Below are positions 9,827-18,776 of a DNA stretch of 64,000 nt, in pieces (within the stretch, counting starts at the first letter, position 1; each line of letters opens with the position of its first letter). Source of the DNA: Paenibacillus cookii (lineage in GTDB: Bacteria; Bacillota; Bacilli; Paenibacillales; Paenibacillaceae); assembly GCF_018333375.1 (NCBI RefSeq), contig NZ_BORW01000024.1:1-64000 (forward strand), written 5' to 3'. The translations under genes and the position numbers were made by a program. The notes beneath the pieces were generated by a model. It ran no database searches. It was given only the letters and a program-made list of their open reading frames with translations, and was not told the DNA's origin.

Positions 9827-10348
9827 TCATCCTTGCTTCGCTTCCAGCTCTTGCAGCGTTTGGATCAGAAAATGCTTGTTGCACTCAAGCAGAGCCATGC
9901 GGTGGCGGAAAGACAAATTCACGCCGATGCCCTCGCCGTGCGGCGGAATTTTCGAACATGCCCCGATCAGTTGCTGCACTCTCTCCAGCTTGATCTTAAG
10001 CAGTTCTATGGCATCCTCCCGCGACAAATGATCGATAAACATCAGTCCGATATTCCCGTCCGGCGTCGTATTTTCGGCATGGACCAGGGAAGCTCGGAGC
10101 AATTGAAAAAAACGTTTTTTGCCTTCTTCCGTGATCGAATAAATCTGGCGCGGCGGCCGGTTGCCTTCCTGCTCGACCGTCACGTTTACGCAGCCCTGCT
10201 TGTCGAGCCGCTTCAAAATGGCATACGCCGTCGCTTTTTTCATATCGGATACTTGACCCAAATTGCGCTCAATGAAATCGTTGATTCGATACCCGTGCTG
10301 GCTTTGGGTCATCAGCAATCCCAAAACGAGCAGTTCGCGTTCATCCAT
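9827..10348 (-). CDS. PadR family transcriptional regulator
   Basis: The 173-residue protein has the PadR winged helix at about residues 5-85, with LLMTQSQHGYRI near the start and PPRQIYSITEEGKKRF in the wing. A C-terminal helical dimerisation segment follows (about 95-170), as in the long PadR (Vir/PadR-C) type. PadR proteins usually repress efflux or stress genes when no phenolic or drug ligand is present. The ATG follows AAGGAGTC. The neighbouring minus-strand methyltransferase is separated by about 160 bases and is not clearly a target. Confidence 0.85.
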   Translation of the reverse strand: MDERELLVLGLLMTQSQHGYRINDFIERNLGQVSDMKKATAYAILKRLDKQGCVNVTVEQEGNRPPRQIYSITEEGKKRFFQLLRASLVHAENTTPDGNIGLMFIDHLSREDAIELLKIKLERVQQLIGACSKIPPHGEGIGVNLSFRHRMALLECNKHFLIQTLQELEAKQG

Positions 10349-10505
10349 CGTTAAGACTCCTTCAATGCTGTTGCTACTTCTAGTATAGTCATTCTTGACT
10401 AGCAGGTCAAAAAATGGTTTGGCGCGAGGCTGTTATGAAATCATGGCAGAAGATCGCCTAACATCCCAGGTACCGCGTCCGGGGGAAAGCCGCGCAGGCA
10501 GATCG

Positions 10506-11270
10506 TTACCATTTCTTTCGGGCCGCGATGATAAAACGGTGACAGCTCGTATCCAAATATCCTTGCTGCTCCAACGTACGATGAAGTTCCCGAAGCTGCC
10601 GGTCATACCGCTCCACCGAAAAGTCGGGGATTTGCCAGGGAATGACGCTTAAATAATAGACGACGGCTCCCAGGTCATAAAATCTGGAACGCGTTACCTC
10701 TTCGTCTCGGCCTTCAATATCGAAATACGGCTCCAGCTTCCGCACGGCGTAATCCAAATTCCAATGCGCAAATTCGTCGTTCGGCGCAGCCAGCCATTCG
10801 TTCAGCTCCTGGTCGTTCGTCCCCCCAACCTGCTGGGTGATGAACAAGCCGCCCGGTTTCAAAATCCGGTGAACCTCCTTGGGGCAGTACGATTCATGGC
10901 GGTTGATCACCAGATCGAATTCCTCGTCCGCAAACGGAATCTGCTCATCCTTTTCAATGTAGGAAACCCGGACGCCCAGCGGTTCAAGCCTCCGGCGGGC
11001 TACCTCCACATTCGGCTTATACCCTTCCGTAGCGCAAGTATGCGCGGGAAGCCGGCTGAGCCTGGACAAGAACTCGCCGCCGCCAGTCCCCATATCCAGC
11101 ATGCTTTCCGATTGGGATATGGCTTGTTCCACCAGATTGTAATAATTCCAGCGCAGCGGAAATTCCTGCAGCCTTCCCGTGTTCCCCAGATAAGAAAAAT
11201 CCCAGCCGCTAAACGTCATGTCCGTCGATTGAACGACTTCCTCATAGGACAGGTCCGTCAAATGCTTCAT
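10506..11270 (-). CDS. Class I SAM-dependent methyltransferase
   Basis: The 254-residue protein has a Rossmann methyltransferase fold. The SAM-binding motif I is LDMGTGGGEFL (about residues 58-68), followed by an acidic loop and FDLVINRHESY as motif II. ATG 11270 is preferred over an in-frame ATG at 11333 because AAAGGGTG lies upstream of it and homology-like sequence begins there (MKHLTDLSYEEV). The protein resembles the RlmA/UbiE-like small-molecule methyltransferases. The substrate is unknown, and no pathway genes lie nearby. Confidence 0.8.
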   Translation of the reverse strand: MKHLTDLSYEEVVQSTDMTFSGWDFSYLGNTGRLQEFPLRWNYYNLVEQAISQSESMLDMGTGGGEFLSRLSRLPAHTCATEGYKPNVEVARRRLEPLGVRVSYIEKDEQIPFADEEFDLVINRHESYCPKEVHRILKPGGLFITQQVGGTNDQELNEWLAAPNDEFAHWNLDYAVRKLEPYFDIEGRDEEVTRSRFYDLGAVVYYLSVIPWQIPDFSVERYDRQLRELHRTLEQQGYLDTSCHRFIIAARKKW

Positions 11271-11458
11271 GTTCCCACACCCTTTCGTTTCTCTCTGTCG
11301 TCCTGAACATATCATTTCTATGAAAACGGCCAAAAAACCTTTTTCCGGAGGAGGGATGTTCTTCTGCCCCTTTTTCGAAAAAAATGAATGAATATATTTT
11401 TATACCATGATAGCATCCAAAGTGAATTCACTCATATGACCAGAAAAGGAGCTTAACG

Positions 11459-11917
11459 ATGAACATGAAGATCGAAAACATTCCGAATTACCGTTTGGCC
11501 TATGTGCGGCAGGTCGGCCCGTACGGCCCGGCCAATGCCCAAGCCATGGAAACACTGAAACGATGGGCCGCAGACAGACATTTGCTGACCGAATCGGCCA
11601 TTCTGCTCGGAATCCCGCAGGATCGCCCCGAAACGACGCTTCCCGAAAACTGCAGGTATGACGCCTGCATCGTGATTTCGGAAAATGTTGCGTTGGATGA
11701 TACCGTGGAGGAGGGCGAATTTACCGGCGGCGAGTATGCGGTTTGCACGGTGAAGCACACCACGGAAGAAGTACAACAGGCATGGGCCGCCGTTTTCCCG
11801 GCTTTGCGGCAAAGCGGATATCAACCGGACAACAAGCCTGCCTTGGAACGATATACCGGGAAAATGATCGCCGATGGATATTGCGAAATATGCATCCCTG
11901 TGATGAGAACGGTCTAG
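11459..11917 (+). CDS. GyrI-like effector-binding domain protein (SbmC/GyrI family)
   Basis: The 152-residue protein is a stand-alone GyrI-like small-molecule binding domain of the kind found at the C-terminus of AraC and MerR regulators. The opening strand IENIPNYRLAYVRQVGPYG and the later GGEYAVCTVKHT and DGYCEICIPV strands are characteristic. It has no DNA-binding domain. Relatives bind hydrophobic cationic compounds, and some hydrolyse cyclopropanoid toxins. The start follows AAAGGAGC. It stands alone between convergent neighbours. Confidence 0.8.
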   Translation: MNMKIENIPNYRLAYVRQVGPYGPANAQAMETLKRWAADRHLLTESAILLGIPQDRPETTLPENCRYDACIVISENVALDDTVEEGEFTGGEYAVCTVKHTTEEVQQAWAAVFPALRQSGYQPDNKPALERYTGKMIADGYCEICIPVMRTV

Positions 11918-11931
11918 AAAATAAGCAAAAA

Positions 11932-11973
11932 GAAGAACAAGCGGCTGCCGATCGCGACAGCTCCTTGTTCTTC
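11932..11973 (-). terminator. Terminator of the ABC importer operon, possibly bidirectional
   Basis: GAAGAACAAG and CTTGTTCTTC form a perfect 10-bp outer stem with an inner GGCTG/CAGCT stem. On the minus strand it is followed by TTTTT, and it lies 60 bases past the ATPase stop. It also sits just after the plus-strand GyrI-like gene. Confidence 0.65.
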
Positions 11974-12032
11974 CTTATACGCATGATTTATGGCACGATG
12001 ATGAGCTTATTGCACGATGTCATTTGAATCGC

Positions 12033-12839
12033 TTATCCGCCCAATACGACCCGATCGTCCGACAGCTTGTGGCCGCTGATCCGTTCGAATTCGCCGAGCA
12101 GCTTTTCGATCGTAAGATCCTTTTTCGTCCGTTCATCGATATCGAGAATGATTTTCCCCTTGTCCATCATGATCAGCCGATTTCCCAGCCGAATGGCCTG
12201 CTCCATGTTATGGGTGACCATCAGCGTCGTCAGCTGCATCTCGCGCACAATCGTATCCGTCAATCTCGTAATCAACTCCGCGCGGGCGGGATCAAGCGCT
12301 GCGGTATGTTCGTCAAGGAGCAAAATCTGCGGCTTGGTAAAGGTGGCCATCAGCAGGCTGAGCGCCTGCCGCTCCCCTCCGGACAACAGTCCGACTTTGG
12401 CGCGAAGCCTGTTTTCAAGGCCGATGCCCAAACGTTCGAGCGATTCGCGGAACATGCTGCGGCGGCTTGCGTTGATGCTGACTGAAAGTCCCCGCCGGGC
12501 CCCGCGCCGGTAAGCCATCGCCAAATTTTCCTCGATCGTCATTCGCGGCGCCGTTCCGGCCATCGGATCCTGGAATACGCGGCCGATCCATCGGCTGCGG
12601 CGGTATTCGGGAAGGCCGCTGATCTCCTGGCCGTCGATCCGCACCGCGCCGGCGTCCGGTTTCATCACGCCCGAAATGATGTTCATCAAGGTCGATTTGC
12701 CTGCGCCGTTGCTTCCGATGATCGTGACGAAGTCGCCGGGATTCAGCTTCAGGTTGATGTGCTGCAAAGCGATTTTTTCGTCCGGCGTTCCCGGATTAAA
12801 CAGCTTGGAAACATGGGATAATTCAAGCACGGAGATCAC
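12033..12839 (-). CDS. ABC transporter ATP-binding protein (TrpXYZ/YtsX-type importer)
   Basis: The 268-residue ATPase has Walker A GSNGAGKST (about residues 39-47), the signature LSGGERQ, Walker B ILLLDEH and the switch His in VTHNMEQ. It overlaps the permease gene by 17 bases, so translation is probably coupled. It energises the importer encoded by the two upstream minus-strand genes. This group, related to tryptophan/tyrosine and other ABC.X4-type importers, uses a LivF/LivG-like ATPase. Confidence 0.87.
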   Translation of the reverse strand: MISVLELSHVSKLFNPGTPDEKIALQHINLKLNPGDFVTIIGSNGAGKSTLMNIISGVMKPDAGAVRIDGQEISGLPEYRRSRWIGRVFQDPMAGTAPRMTIEENLAMAYRRGARRGLSVSINASRRSMFRESLERLGIGLENRLRAKVGLLSGGERQALSLLMATFTKPQILLLDEHTAALDPARAELITRLTDTIVREMQLTTLMVTHNMEQAIRLGNRLIMMDKGKIILDIDERTKKDLTIEKLLGEFERISGHKLSDDRVVLGG

Positions 12840-13743
12840 CTCCCTTAAACTCCTTCGATAAGGCCCCCGTGATTTCTTCGGTACGCTTTTTGGCCATTTT
12901 TTTCTGCTTCATCGCCCGGCTGGCCGTCGGGAAGACGAGCGCTATGATGACGATGACCGCCGTGATGACCTTCATGTCCGAAGCATCGAGCCATTCCACC
13001 CGCAGCGCCAAGGCAACGACGATCCGGTAGACGATCGCGCCGAGCACGACCGATATCGTGGCATGAATGATGTTGCGGGCCCCGAATACGGCTTCGCCGA
13101 TGATCACCGATGCAAGTCCAACGACAATCATGCCGACCCCCATCGTAATGTCCGCAAATCCGGATTGCTGCGCGATCAGGGCCCCGGACAGCGCCACAAG
13201 GCCGTTGGAGAGGCTGACGCCGATGATTTTGGTCGTGTCCGTGTTTGCCCCGAAACTGCGGATCATCCGGTCGTTGTCGCCGGTTGCGCGCAGCGCCAGG
13301 CCGACGTCCGTCCGGAAAAACCAATTCATGAGCAGCAGCACGATGATCAGCATGCTCCCCAGCACGATCCACGGGTTGACGGAGGTAAGCACGGTATCGG
13401 CATCGATGATCGCGATGTTCGGTTTGCCCATAATCCGCAAGTTGATGGAATGCAGCGCAATCATCATTAATATCCCGGACAACAGCCCGTTGATTTTTCC
13501 TTTGGTATGGAGCAACCCCGTGCATAACCCTGCCGCGATGCCGCCGGCAAAGGCCACGATGCAGCTCAGCCATGCGTTATATCCGTGGGAAATCATGACT
13601 GCGGCAATGCCGCCCCCTGTCGTAAAACTGCCGTCAACGGTCAAGTCCGGAAAATCGAGAATCCGGTACGTAATATAGACGCCAAGCGCCAACAAAGCAT
13701 AAAGCAGTCCCAGTTCGACCGCGCCTATCAGCGAACTGATCAT
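12823..13743 (-). CDS. ABC transporter permease (TrpY-like)
   Basis: The 306-residue integral membrane protein has about eight or nine hydrophobic helices and the family opening RILDFPDLTVDGSFTTGGG. ATG 13743 is chosen because AAGGAGG sits 9 bases upstream; the longer ATG at 13863 has no ribosome site. It belongs to the branched-chain/ribose-type permease superfamily and forms the channel for the substrate delivered by the lipoprotein at 13878. A hairpin separates it from that gene. Confidence 0.85.
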   Translation of the reverse strand: MISSLIGAVELGLLYALLALGVYITYRILDFPDLTVDGSFTTGGGIAAVMISHGYNAWLSCIVAFAGGIAAGLCTGLLHTKGKINGLLSGILMMIALHSINLRIMGKPNIAIIDADTVLTSVNPWIVLGSMLIIVLLLMNWFFRTDVGLALRATGDNDRMIRSFGANTDTTKIIGVSLSNGLVALSGALIAQQSGFADITMGVGMIVVGLASVIIGEAVFGARNIIHATISVVLGAIVYRIVVALALRVEWLDASDMKVITAVIVIIALVFPTASRAMKQKKMAKKRTEEITGALSKEFKGGDLRA

Positions 13744-13828
13744 AATGACGTTCCTCCTTCGGGTAATTTCCGCACCGACCGGGCGGAAGAGTCCATAGAT
13801 GCCGCAAATCCGGCCCGTATGCAATGAA

Positions 13829-13857
13829 GGGAGTGGACGAAGGACGTCGCCACTCCC
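13829..13857 (-). other. Intercistronic hairpin between binding protein and permease
   Basis: GGGAGTGG and CCACTCCC form a perfect 8-bp stem 20 bases after the lipoprotein stop, without a T-run. In ABC operons such hairpins often protect the 3' end of the binding-protein message so that it accumulates in excess. Confidence 0.55.
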
Positions 13858-13877
13858 TATCACACCAATCCGTGCCG

Positions 13878-14921
13878 TTACTTATTGATGATGTAGTTCT
13901 CCTTGTCCTGCACTTCGTTCTTCATTTCTTCCGTTACCGTAACCCCTTGCGCCTCGGCAGCCTTCAAATTGAGAACGACGTCCAGCTTCTCCTGCATTTT
14001 CACCGGAATCTCTCCCGGATTTTTACCGTTTTTCAAAATGTCCGCCGCAAGTTTGCCGACCTCGTATCCGTGATCGAAATATTTGAAGCCGACGGTCGCG
14101 AACGCGCCTTTTTCAACCGTGTCGTAGTCGCTCGAGAAAAACGGAATATGATTTTCGTTGGCCACTTGGATGATCGTATCCGCTCCGCTGACCACGGTAT
14201 TGTCCAGCGTAATGAAAAGCGCGTCGGCGCGGCCGACCAATGACTGCGCGGCTTGCTTGACTTCGGACGTGTTGGTCACGGCCGCTTTGACCAGCTTGAT
14301 GTTATGCTTGGCCAGCGCTTCTTCGGCATTTTTGGCCATGACGACCGCATTCTGCTCCCCTTCGTTGATGATCAGACCTACCGATTTGATGTTCGGAAAA
14401 TGCTTGGCGATAAAATCCATCAGCCGTTGAACCGCCTCGGGATTCGTGTCGGAAACGCCGGTCACGTTGCCGCCCGGCTTCTCCAGGCTGGAAACGATCT
14501 TGGCATCGACCGGATCGGTCACGGAGGCGAACAGGACCGGTTTGTCCTTGACCTCCTTCACGACGGCCTGCGCCGAGCTGGTGGCGATGGCAAGCACGAG
14601 GTCTTCCTTGCCCGAAGCAAACTTTTGCGCGATGGACAGGTTGGTCGCCGGATCATTTTGGGCGTTTTTATAATCCACTTCCAGATTGTCGCCTTCGGAC
14701 AACCCCGCATCCTTAAGCGCTGCCATGAAGCCTTCCCGCGTCGCGTCAAGCGACGGGTGCTCGACGATTTGGGAAATGGCGATTTTATACGTTTTTTTGT
14801 CCGCTTGGTTTCCGGAGCCGCCGGCTTCCGTTTTCTTGCCGTCAGAACTGCCGCAACCTGCAAGCGCTGCCGCCAAAAGCGCCGACATGACGACAGGCAG
14901 CCATTTTTTCTTCAACATCAT
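13878..14921 (-). CDS. ABC importer substrate-binding lipoprotein (TrpX/YtsX-like)
   Basis: The 347-residue protein has a lipoprotein signal peptide with the lipobox LAGC (Cys at about 22), then a two-lobe periplasmic-binding fold of the ABC_sub_bind family. Typical family motifs are ISQIVEHPSLDATREGF, ATSSAQAV, LFASVTDPV and GGNVTGVSD. It should be anchored outside the membrane and hand its ligand to the permease. Family members bind tryptophan, tyrosine or other small amino-acid-like ligands; the ligand here is unknown. The ATG at 14921 or 14918 follows GGAGGGG. A SigA-type promoter lies upstream at 15046-15075. Confidence 0.87.
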   Translation of the reverse strand: MMLKKKWLPVVMSALLAAALAGCGSSDGKKTEAGGSGNQADKKTYKIAISQIVEHPSLDATREGFMAALKDAGLSEGDNLEVDYKNAQNDPATNLSIAQKFASGKEDLVLAIATSSAQAVVKEVKDKPVLFASVTDPVDAKIVSSLEKPGGNVTGVSDTNPEAVQRLMDFIAKHFPNIKSVGLIINEGEQNAVVMAKNAEEALAKHNIKLVKAAVTNTSEVKQAAQSLVGRADALFITLDNTVVSGADTIIQVANENHIPFFSSDYDTVEKGAFATVGFKYFDHGYEVGKLAADILKNGKNPGEIPVKMQEKLDVVLNLKAAEAQGVTVTEEMKNEVQDKENYIINK

Positions 14922-15045
14922 TAGACCCCTCCAACATTTTCCTCTACACTGCTTTTGTGTTCGAAAGCATTAAAGCAATCGGGTAAAAAAAAGAGTGCCG
15001 ATCGTATAAAATTTTCCATTCCATACAATCCGTTGATTATTCATA

Positions 15046-15075
15046 ATCATAAAGGGGCACTCCGGCATCCGTCAA
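15046..15075 (-). promoter_or_regulatory. Candidate SigA promoter of the ABC importer operon
   Basis: On the minus strand TTGACG and TATGAT are separated by 18 bases. The predicted start leaves a leader of about 115 bases before the lipoprotein gene. GAGTGCC in the spacer is inversely repeated as GGCACTC followed by eight T at about 14985-14999. Confidence 0.5.
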
Positions 15076-15124
15076 TCGGTATCATGTAAAAAAATGAATT
15101 TTTTTATCGGATTTTAAAGGATGA

Positions 15125-15808
15125 TTATTCCAATTCGCCTACCCGGTTTTGCTTCTCCAGCCGTTCGATCAGCTCGTTTAACGGCATCGCTTCCATGTCG
15201 GGGATTTTCAGGTCGTAACCTTCGAACGAAAAGGTCGTCGTCATCTCGTTCGGCACGATCACGGTACGGACTCCGGCTTGTTTCGCCGCGATAAACCCGT
15301 TCAAGGAATCTTCGAAAGAGACCGCTTCCTCCGGCCGGATCTCCAGCTTTTGCAGCGATAATTGATAAAGCTCGGGGTCCGGCTTCACCTTCTTGACCAA
15401 ATCGGCCGTATTGAAGAATTCGAAATAATCGTGCAGGCTGAATTTGTCCAGGTACGGCTCGATCCAGTTGTAATAGGAGCTCGAGGCGATGCAAACCCGC
15501 AGCCCCAGCCTTTTGGCTTCCTGCAGATAGCTGACGACGCCGGGCCTCGGCTGCACGTCCTTCAGCAACTCCCGGTAGCAAACGTCGACCTGCTTGCGGA
15601 TCCGTTCGGCATCCCCGGCCTGTTCAAGCAATTCGGCGAGGTATGTATATGGGTTGAAAAATTCGAAGGAAGTCCCCACGCACCGGGCATACATTTCGAG
15701 CGGGAGCTCCTTGCCGTATTCCTTGTATATTTTGCAAAAGGCGTGGTAGGCCGGCGTTTCCGTATCCACGATCAATCCGTCGAAATCAAAAATAAGCGCT
15801 TTAATCAT
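15125..15808 (-). CDS. HAD family hydrolase, beta-phosphoglucomutase-like (YhcW type)
   Basis: The 227-residue protein is a HAD phosphatase with motif I DFDGLIVDTE (nucleophile D8), motif II SSS near residue 110, motif III Lys in KKVKPDPELY and motif IV FEDSLNGF. A helical cap occupies about residues 18-80. It resembles the phosphoglucomutase/2-deoxyglucose-6-phosphatase-like group and B. subtilis YhcW. It is cytoplasmic, and its substrate is probably a sugar phosphate. Two PfkB sugar kinases lie upstream in the same direction but about 250 bases away. Confidence 0.83.
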   Translation of the reverse strand: MIKALIFDFDGLIVDTETPAYHAFCKIYKEYGKELPLEMYARCVGTSFEFFNPYTYLAELLEQAGDAERIRKQVDVCYRELLKDVQPRPGVVSYLQEAKRLGLRVCIASSSYYNWIEPYLDKFSLHDYFEFFNTADLVKKVKPDPELYQLSLQKLEIRPEEAVSFEDSLNGFIAAKQAGVRTVIVPNEMTTTFSFEGYDLKIPDMEAMPLNELIERLEKQNRVGELE

Positions 15809-16056
15809 GTAAATCCCCTTTTCGTCCTCGTATTCTTTTCTTTGCTCCGTAGCCGATCCCCATTTTCCCAGCCGTTCGGTCAGAACCCGCCCTTTCCCCG
15901 GGAAAATAAACAGCCGCTTGCTTCACGCTTGCTCTGAAATAGGACTCGGTTTATACTATAAAATTCTTCGCCGGCGCGGCACATTCCTCTTTTTTCGGGA
16001 AGCGGCGAAAGACCGGACGCCAACGCGCCCGGCCATACAAATGATACTCCCGCAAG

Positions 16057-16989
16057 TTATAATGCCGTGATCCGTACCTGCCCGCGCAGCCGTTCCACCT
16101 CTTCCGGTTCGATCAGCCCCGCTTCGTCCGTCATGGCGTTGGAAGTGCCTGCCGCCGAAGCCAGAGCCAGCCCTTCTTCGAGAGACAGCCCTGTGGCCAG
16201 CGAGACCGCCATTCCGGCGACGTACGAATCCCCGCAGCCGACCGTGTTCACGACGTCGACCTTCGGCGTTTCCACGCGGAAAGTTCCCGCTTGGGACGCC
16301 ACCATGGAGCCTGCGCCGCCGAGCGAGACGCTGATCCGGTCCATGCCGTATTTTTGCAGGAGCGTTTCGACCGCCTTTTGGAGCGCGGCCTCGTCCTGAA
16401 CGCGGATGCCGAGAAGCCCCTCGACTTCCTCTTCGTTCGGTTTGATCATATCCGGCCCGGCTTCCAGGCCGAAGCGCAGCGCGTCCCCGCTGGCATCCAA
16501 AATGACGTAGGCTCCGGCTTCTTTGGCGATTGACACGAGCTTCACGTAAAAATCCTTCGGAACCCCGGCCGGCAGGCTGCCGCTAAAGCAAACGATGCGG
16601 GATTTGGCGGCGTGCTCGCGGATTTTCTCTTCCATCTGCGCCAAAGCCTGCGGGTCGACGGTCGGCCCCGGCTCCAAAAGCTCGGTGGAAATACCGTTTT
16701 CCTCGTCCAAAATGTTCAGGCAAACCCGCGACTCCCCTTGAACGGAGACAAAATCATGCCCGATGCCCATCCGGTCCAATAGCTGTTTGATCATTTCGCC
16801 GTTAAATCCGCCGACGAAACCGGTTGCGGTCACCGGCACGCCGAGCTGGGCCACGACCTTCGCCACGTTGATTCCTTTGCCGCCCGGCGCGGCGCGGTAC
16901 CGCTGTACCCTTGAAACCTTGCCCAGCGGAAACGTCGGAAGAAAATACGTCTTATCGATGGCTGCATTCAATGTTACGGTCGTAATCAT
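16057..16989 (-). CDS. fruK: 1-phosphofructokinase-type PfkB kinase
   Basis: The 310-residue PfkB kinase has the N-terminal signature PGGKGINVAKVVAQLG (about residues 35-50) and the C-terminal catalytic motif NTVGCGDSYVAG with the base Asp at about 252. The opening MITTVTLNAAIDKTY is typical of 1-phosphofructokinases, which convert fructose-1-phosphate to fructose-1,6-bisphosphate. Tagatose-6-phosphate kinase (LacC) is a close alternative. No fructose PTS permease or DeoR regulator is adjacent, so this is not a standard fruRKA operon. The next gene upstream is another PfkB kinase. Confidence 0.72.
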   Translation of the reverse strand: MITTVTLNAAIDKTYFLPTFPLGKVSRVQRYRAAPGGKGINVAKVVAQLGVPVTATGFVGGFNGEMIKQLLDRMGIGHDFVSVQGESRVCLNILDEENGISTELLEPGPTVDPQALAQMEEKIREHAAKSRIVCFSGSLPAGVPKDFYVKLVSIAKEAGAYVILDASGDALRFGLEAGPDMIKPNEEEVEGLLGIRVQDEAALQKAVETLLQKYGMDRISVSLGGAGSMVASQAGTFRVETPKVDVVNTVGCGDSYVAGMAVSLATGLSLEEGLALASAAGTSNAMTDEAGLIEPEEVERLRGQVRITAL

Positions 16990-17216
16990 AAATACCCTGT
17001 CATCCCATCCTAGCCGTGAACGTGAGCGCCTTATCCGTCATGACCCGGCCCGGGGAAAGCCGTCCTTCGCTGCCTGCTCACCGTTTGCTATCCGTCTCGA
17101 TGCCCCCTGAAGCCCTTGCGCTCATGGGCAAAAAAGCCCATGCCGCCGGGCACATCGGCAATATCCAAAGTATACCTGCATGCCTCAAATTGCACAACGT
17201 TACATTCCGAAGCTTC

Positions 17217-18140
17217 TCACGCCTCTTCCAGCATCGCGTTTACTTTTTCCAGCGTCGGCAGGGAGCCCGTCCCCCCGATCCCCAGCGTCGAAATCGCCCC
17301 GCTCGCGTTGGCGAACCTCACCAGCTCCCGTCCGCGCAAACCGCTGCGGTAAGCATAGATCAAACCGGCATTAAAAGCGTCCCCTGCACCGGTCGTATCG
17401 ACCGGCGCGACTTGGAAGGAGGAGACCAGTTCCGGTGCCTGCTCTCGCGTGAACAGCATCGCTCCCCTTTTGCCGTATTTGACGACCACGGTATGTACGC
17501 CTGCCGGAAGCCCTCTGGCCGCTTCTTTTACGCTTTCGGCCCCGTAAATGTGCATCATTTCCTCTTCGCTCGGAATAAACAGGTCCGTGTGCGGCAGCAG
17601 TCGGTCGATTTGTTCGCGGTACCACAATCCGCGGACGTCCCAGCCGGTGTCAAAGGAGGTCGTCGCCCCCTCGGCCCGAAGGCCCGCAAACAACGTTTCC
17701 CAATGCGGCCGCATGCCGTCCTGAAGAAAATAAGAACCGGAATGCACATGGTCCGCTTCCGCAAGCAGCCCCGCAGGGAGGTGCTCCGGCGCAAGCAGCG
17801 GAATGCTGCCCGGGTACGTGAGCAGTCCGCGGTCCCGCGGCGTCGAAAATGACAAGGTGACCCCGGTTTTAAGATCCGCCTTCCGGAGGACATGTTCGGT
17901 ATTCACCTGCATCCGATCCAGCTCGCGCAAGCAAAAACGCCCGAAGTCGTCTTCCCCCACCACGCTTACGAAATGAACTTCGGCGCCAAGCGATGCCAGC
18001 GCGCATGCGGTAATCGCCGAAGACGAACCCAGCACGACGTCAAAGGAATCGATCAGCTTTTCCCTGTTCCACTCCGGCATCACGTCGGTGCCGGCCAAAA
18101 TAACGTCCACGTTCAACTCGCCTACGACAACGATTTTCAC
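17217..18140 (-). CDS. PfkB family carbohydrate kinase (ribokinase-like)
   Basis: The 307-residue kinase starts with KIVVVGELNVDVIL, carries a Gly-rich N-terminal region, and ends with the PfkB signature DTTGAGDAFNAGLIYA (catalytic Asp at about 252). The GTG at 18140 is preferred, with AAAGGGG 8 bases upstream. It should phosphorylate a free sugar or nucleoside with ATP in the cytoplasm. The substrate (ribose, 2-keto-3-deoxygluconate, fructose or another) cannot be decided. It lies between fruK-like and phosphatase genes in one direction. Confidence 0.8.
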   Translation of the reverse strand: MKIVVVGELNVDVILAGTDVMPEWNREKLIDSFDVVLGSSSAITACALASLGAEVHFVSVVGEDDFGRFCLRELDRMQVNTEHVLRKADLKTGVTLSFSTPRDRGLLTYPGSIPLLAPEHLPAGLLAEADHVHSGSYFLQDGMRPHWETLFAGLRAEGATTSFDTGWDVRGLWYREQIDRLLPHTDLFIPSEEEMMHIYGAESVKEAARGLPAGVHTVVVKYGKRGAMLFTREQAPELVSSFQVAPVDTTGAGDAFNAGLIYAYRSGLRGRELVRFANASGAISTLGIGGTGSLPTLEKVNAMLEEA

Positions 18141-18176
18141 GGCATTTTCCCCTTTGCAATTGGTCTTATGCCCGCA

Positions 18177-18761
18177 TTACAAATTGACGGCGTCCAAATG
18201 ACGGCGGCAGTTGTACAAATCGCATACCCACTGTTCATCCAGCTTGCGGATCAACGTGACCGACGTGTTGTGAAGATGCTGGCGTTCCCCCATGTTCGCA
18301 ACGAGCGCCGGAAGCAGCGTCGAGATCAAGGCGCCATGGCTGACGAGGAGCACGCGCTGCCCGGGATGCCGCTGGCAAACCTCCTTCACGAGTTCCGTTC
18401 CGCGCGCAATCATCGACTCTTCGGTCTCGATGCCAAGCTCAAACTCCCGCCAGTCCTCGCCCCACATGCGGATCCGGTCTTCCTCCGTCGTGCCTTCGAT
18501 TTTACCGCAGCCTTTCTCACGCAAACGCTCATCGATATAGAGCGGAATGCCAAGCGCTTTGGCAATCGTTTCCGCCGTTTCCTTCGCCCGCGACAAATCG
18601 CTTGCGTACACGGCATCCCATGTCTCGTTCCGGAACCGTTCCGCCAGCGCCCGGGCTTGCGCCCGGCCCGTATCATTAAGCGGAATATCCGTTTGTCCCT
18701 GCGCCTTTTTCGCCACGTTCCAGTCGGTAATGCCGTGTCTGACCCATCCAATCGTCGTCAT
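18177..18761 (-). CDS. Histidine phosphatase family protein (phosphoglycerate-mutase-like)
   Basis: The 194-residue protein has the RHG catalytic motif at residues 8-10 (VRHGITDWN) and the second catalytic His in LLVSHGALI. The remaining family residues, Arg in LPLND-type context and an acidic KGCGKIEG stretch, are also visible. It is most likely a broad phosphatase acting on sugar phosphates or similar metabolites. Its stop is 36 bases from the sugar kinase start, consistent with one transcript. Confidence 0.83.
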   Translation of the reverse strand: MTTIGWVRHGITDWNVAKKAQGQTDIPLNDTGRAQARALAERFRNETWDAVYASDLSRAKETAETIAKALGIPLYIDERLREKGCGKIEGTTEEDRIRMWGEDWREFELGIETEESMIARGTELVKEVCQRHPGQRVLLVSHGALISTLLPALVANMGERQHLHNTSVTLIRKLDEQWVCDLYNCRRHLDAVNL

Positions 18762-18776
18762 CCTATGTTCCCCCTG

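Noticed and set aside
14922..15124. T-box riboswitch before the TrpX-type operon
   Set aside because: No T-box core (AGGGTGGNACCGCG) or specifier-loop pattern is visible.
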